Source of the DNA: an uncultured Lachnospiraceae bacterium
GTDB lineage: Bacteria > Bacillota > Clostridia > Lachnospirales > Lachnospiraceae
Direction: 5' to 3'
DNA length: 64,000 nt
Assembly (NCBI GenBank): GCA_910578085.1
Contig: CAJTPM010000003.1
Span: 118,635-182,634, forward strand
Below the pieces are notes generated by a model, which saw nothing but the letters and a program-made list of their open reading frames with translations, made no database searches and had not been told where the DNA came from. Positions 59,357 to 64,000 of this stretch are shown piece after piece (position 1 is the first letter of the stretch; every line of letters begins with the position of its first letter). The translations under genes were made by a program, and so were the position numbers.

Positions 59357-61447
59357 ATGTACAAGACTTACACAATGGAACTTGCCGGCCGTACCTTGAA
59401 GGTAGATATCGGCAGAGTCGGCAAACAGGCAAACGGCTGTGCTTTTATGCAGTACGGCGAGACAACGGTATTATCCACAGCGACGGCTTCCGAAAAGCCC
59501 AGAGAGGGAATCGACTTCTTCCCCTGCAGCGTGGAATATGAAGAGAAATTCTACTCGGTAGGTAAGATCCCGGGAGGATTCAATAAGAGAGAGGGAAAGG
59601 CGTCCGAGAACGCAGTGCTGACAAGCCGTGTGATCGACAGACCGATGCGTCCGCTGTTCCCGAAAGACTACAGAAACGATGTGACATTGAATAATATGGT
59701 AATGTCCGTGGATCCCGCATGCCGTCCGGAGCTGGTGGCAATGATTGGCACATCCATCGCAACCTGTATTTCCGATATTCCCTTTGCCGGCCCCTGTGCG
59801 ATGACGCAGATCGGTATGGTGGACGGGGAGTTTATTGTAAATCCCAGCCAGGAACAGTGGGATAAGGGAGATCTGAAGCTGACGGTTGCTTCCACAGCAC
59901 AGAAGGTGATCATGATTGAAGCCGGCGCGAATGAGATCCCGGAGGCTAAGATGATCTCCGCGATCTATAAGGCACATGAGATCAACCAGACGATCATTGC
60001 GTTTATCAACGGCATTGTTGCGGAGTGCGGCAAGCCGAAACATGAGTATGTGAGCTGCGCGATCCCGGAGGAAATGTTCGAGGAGATCAAAAAGATCGTG
60101 CCCCCCGAAGAGATGGAGACAGCTGTCTTCACCGACGAGAAGCAGGTGCGTGAAGAAAATATCAGAAAGATCACACAGAGATTGGAGGAGGCTTTCGCTG
60201 AGAAAGAAGAGTGGCTGGCTGTGCTTGGAGAAGCGGTGTATCAGTACCAGAAAAAGACTGTCCGGAAGATGATCTTAAAAGATCACAAGCGTCCTGACGG
60301 CCGCGAACTGAATCAGATCCGTCCTCTGGCGGCTGAGGTTGACATTATCCCGAGAGTGCACGGTTCCGCAATGTTTACCCGCGGACAGACGCAGATCTGC
60401 AATGTGACTACTCTGGCGCCTCTTTCCGAAGCCCAGAAAGTGGATGGGCTGGACGTAAATATTACGGAAAAAAGATATATGCATCACTACAATTTCCCTT
60501 CCTACTCGGTGGGCGAGACGAAGGTGTCCAGAGGACCGGGAAGAAGAGAGATCGGGCATGGCGCGCTGGCCGAGAGAGCGCTTCTGCCGGTACTGCCTTC
60601 CGTGGATGAGTTCCCTTACGCGATCCGTACCGTATCGGAAACCTTTGAGTCCAACGGTTCCACTTCCATGGCTTCCACCTGCGCGTCCTGTATGTCCCTG
60701 ATGGCGGCGGGCGTGCCGATTAAAAAGATGGTGGCGGGTATTTCCTGCGGTTTGGTGACAGGCGATACGGACGATGATTTTGTACTGCTGACCGATATCC
60801 AGGGGCTGGAAGATTTCTTTGGCGACATGGACTTCAAGGTGACCGGTACGACAGAGGGTATCACGGCGATCCAGATGGATATCAAGATCCATGGTCTGAC
60901 AAGACCGATCGTGGAGGGCGCTATTGCGCGCTGTCTGGAAGCGAGACTGTTCATCATGGATAATTGTATGAAACCCGCTATTTCCGCACCGAGACCGGAA
61001 GTGGGCCCTTATGCGCCGAAGATCATTTCCCTGCAGATCGATCCGGAGAAGATCGGCGATGTGGTGGGACAGCGCGGCAAGACCATCAACGAGATCATTG
61101 CCCGCACCGGCGTGAAGATCGATATCACGGATGACGGACAGGTTTCCGTATGTGGTACAGATGCGGAGATGATGGACAAGGCAGTGGAGATGATCAAGAC
61201 CATTGTCACAGACTTTGAGGCCGGTCAGGTATTCAAGGGCAAAGTTGTGAGCATCAAGGAGTTCGGCGCATTCATCGAGTTTGCACCAGGCAAGGAGGGC
61301 ATGGTTCACATTTCCAAGATCGCCAAGGAGCGGATCAACCATGTGGAGGATGTGCTGACATTGGGCGATGTGGTGACAGTGGTATGTCTCGGCAAGGATA
61401 AAATGGGCAGGATCAGTTTCTCCATGAAGGATGTGGCACAGAAATAA
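59357..61447 (+). CDS. pnp: Polyribonucleotide nucleotidyltransferase (PNPase)
   Basis: 696 residues. Two RNase PH domains (the second with VGETKVSRGPGRREIGHGAL and TSMASTCASCMSLM), an all-helical linker, then KH (IGDVVGQRGKTINEIIARTG) and S1 (GKVVSIKEFGAFIEFAPGKE) domains. It degrades RNA 3' to 5' by phosphorolysis and is part of RNA turnover. AAAGGAG precedes the ATG. Confidence 0.97.
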   Translation: MYKTYTMELAGRTLKVDIGRVGKQANGCAFMQYGETTVLSTATASEKPREGIDFFPCSVEYEEKFYSVGKIPGGFNKREGKASENAVLTSRVIDRPMRPLFPKDYRNDVTLNNMVMSVDPACRPELVAMIGTSIATCISDIPFAGPCAMTQIGMVDGEFIVNPSQEQWDKGDLKLTVASTAQKVIMIEAGANEIPEAKMISAIYKAHEINQTIIAFINGIVAECGKPKHEYVSCAIPEEMFEEIKKIVPPEEMETAVFTDEKQVREENIRKITQRLEEAFAEKEEWLAVLGEAVYQYQKKTVRKMILKDHKRPDGRELNQIRPLAAEVDIIPRVHGSAMFTRGQTQICNVTTLAPLSEAQKVDGLDVNITEKRYMHHYNFPSYSVGETKVSRGPGRREIGHGALAERALLPVLPSVDEFPYAIRTVSETFESNGSTSMASTCASCMSLMAAGVPIKKMVAGISCGLVTGDTDDDFVLLTDIQGLEDFFGDMDFKVTGTTEGITAIQMDIKIHGLTRPIVEGAIARCLEARLFIMDNCMKPAISAPRPEVGPYAPKIISLQIDPEKIGDVVGQRGKTINEIIARTGVKIDITDDGQVSVCGTDAEMMDKAVEMIKTIVTDFEAGQVFKGKVVSIKEFGAFIEFAPGKEGMVHISKIAKERINHVEDVLTLGDVVTVVCLGKDKMGRISFSMKDVAQK

Positions 61448-61458
61448 AGAAATAATTC

Positions 61459-61492
61459 AGGCGGTGGCCCGGAAGGATCACCGCCTTTTATT
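61459..61492. terminator. Bidirectional terminator between pnp and degV
   Basis: AGGCGGTG (61459-61466) pairs with CACCGCCT (61479-61486), then TTTTATT. It lies between two convergent genes. Confidence 0.8.
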
Positions 61493-61497
61493 ATCTC

Positions 61498-62319
61498 TTA
61501 CGCTTCCCACTCCACCGCAATGCCGGTGGTATCGGGCCCCACATGGGAGGAGATGATCAGATTCAGGCTGGCCTCATAGCTGCCAGGGATATGGGATTTG
61601 CATTTCTCAAACATTTCCTGGTTTCCGACATAGATGTTGCCGAGTCTGGCCGCCTTTCTGCCCTCGGCGATGGCCTGGATATTGCGCAGCGCCGCGTTGA
61701 ACCCTCGCGTCTTCTTATAGGCCTCAATGTGGCCGCCCCGCATGGTGAGGATCGGTTTGATGTCCAGAATATCTCCGATCTTTCCGACAGCAGGAGAAAC
61801 CCGGCCGCCCTGTACCAGATATTTGAAATCGTCCACCACAAAATAGATATCCAACAGTTTGACGCGTCGTTCGATATCCGCAGCGGTCTCTTCCAGGGAT
61901 TTTCCCTGATTTTTCAGTTCAATGGCATCCACACAGAGAAAGCCGCAGGCGAGGGTGGCGCTTAAGGAGTCGATGACTCTGATCGTGGCGTCGGGATACT
62001 GTTCCCTTAATTCATCGGCGGTAATGCAGATCGTGCTGTAGGAACCGCTGAGTCCGGAGGACACGGTAATGCACAGAATATCGCTACCTTCTTTTATGGC
62101 AGTCTCAAAACGGTTGCGGACAAGATCCGGGTTGACGCCCGAGGTGTAGGCTCTCTGGGTGCTCAGCTGCTCAAAGAACGCCTCGCGTGTCAGGATCTGC
62201 TCGTCGCCGTAGACAACGTTGGGATCGAAATAGTAGTACTGCGGCAACATAACAACATCCCTGTCGTAAGGTTTCGGTACATCGACGTCCCCGTCCGTAA
62301 AAATAATAAAGTCTTTCAT
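61498..62319 (-). CDS. DegV-family fatty-acid-binding protein
   Basis: 273 residues. FTDGDVDVP at the start is the DegV DSxxD-like opening; TSGVNPDLVRNRFE and CITVSSGLSGSYS form the fatty-acid carboxylate-binding site; VQGGRVSP and the IKPIL block complete the signature. FakB-type members present fatty acids to the FakA kinase; no fakA is nearby. AAAGGA lies upstream of the ATG at 62319. Confidence 0.9.
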   Translation of the reverse strand: MKDFIIFTDGDVDVPKPYDRDVVMLPQYYYFDPNVVYGDEQILTREAFFEQLSTQRAYTSGVNPDLVRNRFETAIKEGSDILCITVSSGLSGSYSTICITADELREQYPDATIRVIDSLSATLACGFLCVDAIELKNQGKSLEETAADIERRVKLLDIYFVVDDFKYLVQGGRVSPAVGKIGDILDIKPILTMRGGHIEAYKKTRGFNAALRNIQAIAEGRKAARLGNIYVGNQEMFEKCKSHIPGSYEASLNLIISSHVGPDTTGIAVEWEA

Positions 62320-62633
62320 ATGATCGGTCCTTTCCTAAATGATCTGCTTTACCCTAAAAAGATACAATATATGGATTTTGTAAGATTTTTGACGGTATTT
62401 ATTCCCAGTATATCACTTCTTTTTTCAGTTTGCATGATTTTTAGATAGATTTTAGAAAAAAATAACCGGAAGTTAAAACCTTCCGCGACAGATCAGCCTG
62501 CCAGCCGGCTGATTTGCCACAGACTTTTTGAAAAAATCGCAGAGCGCTATACAGGGGCGGAAGAAAATGGTATACTGGAAAAAGGGGAAGCCGGCTCTTT
62601 CCCTGTGCAGAAAATTTAAAGGAGGGTTACAGC
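62320..62633. other. Intergenic region between divergent degV and purine nucleoside phosphorylase genes
   Basis: No gene seen. It should contain the promoters of both genes. Two hairpins are present: CGGAAG / CTTCCG (62467-62485), followed on the minus strand by a T-run, and ATCAGCC / GGCTGAT (62492-62513). No clear -35/-10 pair with normal spacing was found for the plus gene. Confidence 0.5.
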
Positions 62634-63446
62634 ATGTACAAAAAACTGATGGCATGTGTGGAGAGTATCAGGAAAAAAACGAATTTCAAGCCGGAGGTGG
62701 CATTGATTCTGGGATCCGGGCTGGGGGATTATGCGGATGGCATCAAAGTGGAAGCGACGGTGGACTATTCGGATATTGAAGGATTTCCGGTATCAACGGT
62801 GACGGGACACAAAGGGCGTTTCGTGTTTGGCTATGTGGAAGACGTTCCGGTTGTGATCATGCAGGGGAGAGTGCATTATTATGAGGGATATCCCATGTCG
62901 GAGGTAGTACTTCCCACCCGGCTGATGGGGATGTTAGGCGCAAAGAAGCTGTTTTTAACCAACGCGGCGGGAGGAATCAATGAGACTTTTGAACCGGGAA
63001 CATTGATGATGATCACGGATCATATTACGACGGCGGTTCCCAATCCTCTGATCGGAAAAAATATCGAGGAGCTTGGCGTCCGTTTCCCGGATATGAGCGA
63101 AGTGTACAGCAACCGCCTGCGGGAGGTGATCCGGGAAGCGGCAAAAGAGTGCGGCGTCAAAATACGGGAGGGCGTCTATGTACAGCTCACAGGACCAAGC
63201 TATGAGACACCGGCGGAGATCAGGATGTGCAGAGGCTGGGGCGGCGACGCGGTTGGCATGAGCACGGCCTGTGAGGCGATAGCGGCCAGACATATGGGGC
63301 TGGAGGTGTGTGGGATATCATGTATCACAAACCTTGCGGCCGGGATGTCGACGGCGAAGCTTGACCACAAAGAGGTGCAGGAGACGGCGGACCGTGTATC
63401 GGCAGAGTTCAAGAAGCTGGTGACGCAGGTGATCGTGAGTATGTAG
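62634..63446 (+). CDS. Purine-nucleoside phosphorylase (trimeric type)
   Basis: 270 residues. VALILGSGLGDYAD, TGHKGRFVFGYVEDVPVVIM, QGRVHYYEGY and TNAAGGINETFEPG, plus the purine-site block LTGPSYETPAEIRMCR and GGDAVGMSTACEAIAARH, are the signature of the PunA/PNP family. It splits inosine and guanosine nucleosides with phosphate for purine salvage. GGAGGG lies seven bases before the ATG. Confidence 0.95.
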   Translation: MYKKLMACVESIRKKTNFKPEVALILGSGLGDYADGIKVEATVDYSDIEGFPVSTVTGHKGRFVFGYVEDVPVVIMQGRVHYYEGYPMSEVVLPTRLMGMLGAKKLFLTNAAGGINETFEPGTLMMITDHITTAVPNPLIGKNIEELGVRFPDMSEVYSNRLREVIREAAKECGVKIREGVYVQLTGPSYETPAEIRMCRGWGGDAVGMSTACEAIAARHMGLEVCGISCITNLAAGMSTAKLDHKEVQETADRVSAEFKKLVTQVIVSM

Positions 63447-63515
63447 GAATCTGACTATGCAGTCTGATGTTTTATGAAAGACAGGCCAGAGAAGTCAGCA
63501 GTTAAATCGTTGTTA

Positions 63516-63560
63516 CTGTTCACGCTTCAGGAATGCACTGAACTGTGCATTCCGTGAGAA
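63516..63560. repeat. Palindromic repeat-like hairpin after the phosphorylase gene
   Basis: GGAATGCAC (63530-63538) pairs with GTGCATTCC (63545-63553) around a 6-nt loop, extended by CACG/CGTG. No U-run follows, so it is more like an intergenic palindromic repeat than a terminator. The rest of 63447-63655 shows no gene. Confidence 0.5.
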
Positions 63561-63672
63561 CATAATACAGGGCAGAGGGGCGGCTGAACAGAAAGCAGTT
63601 CTTGCCTTGACGAAAATTGCATGGTAATTTAAAATAATATATAGATTTTTCAAACAACTTTGGAGCTTCCTG

Positions 63673-63793
63673 TATAATTCAAATATAGGGAATTCCAAGA
63701 AGGGTGGTTGATAAAAAGATACCTCAGAGTAAAATAAGATTACTGACTTTTGGATGGTTAGTAAAAATCTTATTTAACAGAGAGGTATCCAAG
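63673..63793 (+). ncRNA. Candidate bridge-RNA region of an IS110-family element
   Basis: Between a -10 box TATAAT (63673-63678, no good -35) and the recombinase ATG there is a strong structured segment: outer stem GATACCTC / GAGGTATC (63718-63725 / 63782-63789), inner AAATAAGATT / AATCTTATTT (63732-63741 / 63766-63775) and ACTGAC / GTTAGT (63742-63747 / 63757-63762). In the IS110 group the bridge RNA is encoded in the left non-coding end, upstream of the recombinase, which is where this lies. The exact ends of the element and RNA are not visible. Confidence 0.5.
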
Positions 63794-64000
63794 ATGAATT
63801 ATAACACACAGAACGCAAAAATTGCATCCATAACTGAAAAAACTTTGATTGTTGGAATTGATGTGGGAAGTGAAACTCATTATGCCCGGGCATTTGACTG
63901 GCGCAACTACGAGTACACAAAGAAACCGCTGGAGTTCAGCAACACGGAGGCCGGATTCCAGACATTCAAAGCATGGATGGAGGACATAGCGGAGAAACAT
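63794..64000 (+). CDS. IS110-family transposase/recombinase (3' partial)
   Basis: Only the first 69 codons are inside the window. LIVGIDVGSETHYARAFDWR is the first catalytic motif of the DEDD (RuvC-like) domain of IS110 recombinases, with the active-site Asp in IDVGS, followed by FSNTEAGFQTFKAWM. Such enzymes move the element with an RNA that names target and donor. AGAGGTATCC precedes the ATG and overlaps the 3' arm of the hairpin described upstream, so folding may limit translation. Confidence 0.85.
   Translation, partial: MNYNTQNAKIASITEKTLIVGIDVGSETHYARAFDWRNYEYTKKPLEFSNTEAGFQTFKAWMEDIAEKH

Noticed and set aside
62528..62553. TTGAAA and TATACA as promoter of the purine nucleoside phosphorylase gene
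   Set aside because: The spacer is only 14 bp, too short for a sigma-A promoter.
1..64000. CRISPR array, prophage or toxin-antitoxin module
   Set aside because: No regularly spaced direct repeats, cas-like genes, phage structural genes or convincing toxin-antitoxin pairs were seen.

Overview
The window reads as a chromosomal segment of a Gram-positive, gut-type Clostridia, most likely Lachnospiraceae. This is inferred from the PolC-type replicase, the rimP-nusA-rnpM-ylxQ-infB-rbfA-nrnA-truB-ribF order, strong AGGAGG ribosome sites, a tRNA without encoded CCA, YesMN-type regulation, and the XpaC/TelA and HAAS-FtsW families. Genus and species cannot be fixed from the sequence alone.

Layout. 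1-7.9 kb: the end of a GGDEF response regulator; a secreted GH25 lysozyme with a long cell-wall-binding repeat tail (minus strand); a ~507 bp element with terminal inverted repeats and target duplication; an MBOAT acyltransferase with an SGNH-like partner (envelope polymer O-acylation); and a PP2C phosphatase/Hanks kinase pair. 8.1-20.7 kb: three paralogous GT-C-like membrane proteins, plus the internally deleted remnant of a fourth, surround ispG, a small orphan gene, polC and tRNA-Glu. 20.9-28.5 kb is accessory: a DUF378 protein, a PadR regulator with an FtsW/RodA-like protein carrying a HAAS domain, small and truncated genes, a secreted-protein gene split by one in-frame TAG, and an alpha/beta-hydrolase lipoprotein.

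28.7-39.5 kb is a sugar locus: RbsA-type ATPase, permease, a binding protein made of two fused copies of itself, D-lyxose isomerase, a YesN/YesM two-component pair, an RbsA-like protein with decayed ATPase motifs, and a DUF4432 (aldose-epimerase-like) enzyme. Together they suggest uptake and isomerisation of a lyxose/mannose-type sugar under two-component control. 39.5-48.6 kb is the conserved nusA-infB operon through ribF. 48.6-55.4 kb holds the XpaC/TelA pair, a Na/Pi cotransporter behind a strong promoter and an elaborately folded leader, a secreted NlpC/P60 hydrolase and a LysR regulator.

55.7-58.7 kb is a small catabolic island (GH1 6-phospho-beta-glucosidase-like enzyme, MerR regulator, a gene remnant, a 3'-truncated aldo/keto reductase) ending in the rpsO promoter. 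58.7-64 kb: rpsO, pnp, a DegV protein (minus strand), purine nucleoside phosphorylase, and the left part of an IS110-family element with a strong hairpin just upstream of its recombinase, where a bridge RNA would be expected.

Most unusual items: the degenerate ABC protein joined to a sensor-poor histidine kinase, the tandem binding protein, the four-element folded leader before the phosphate transporter, the amber-split gene, and the remnant mini-gene overlapping its paralogue's start codon.
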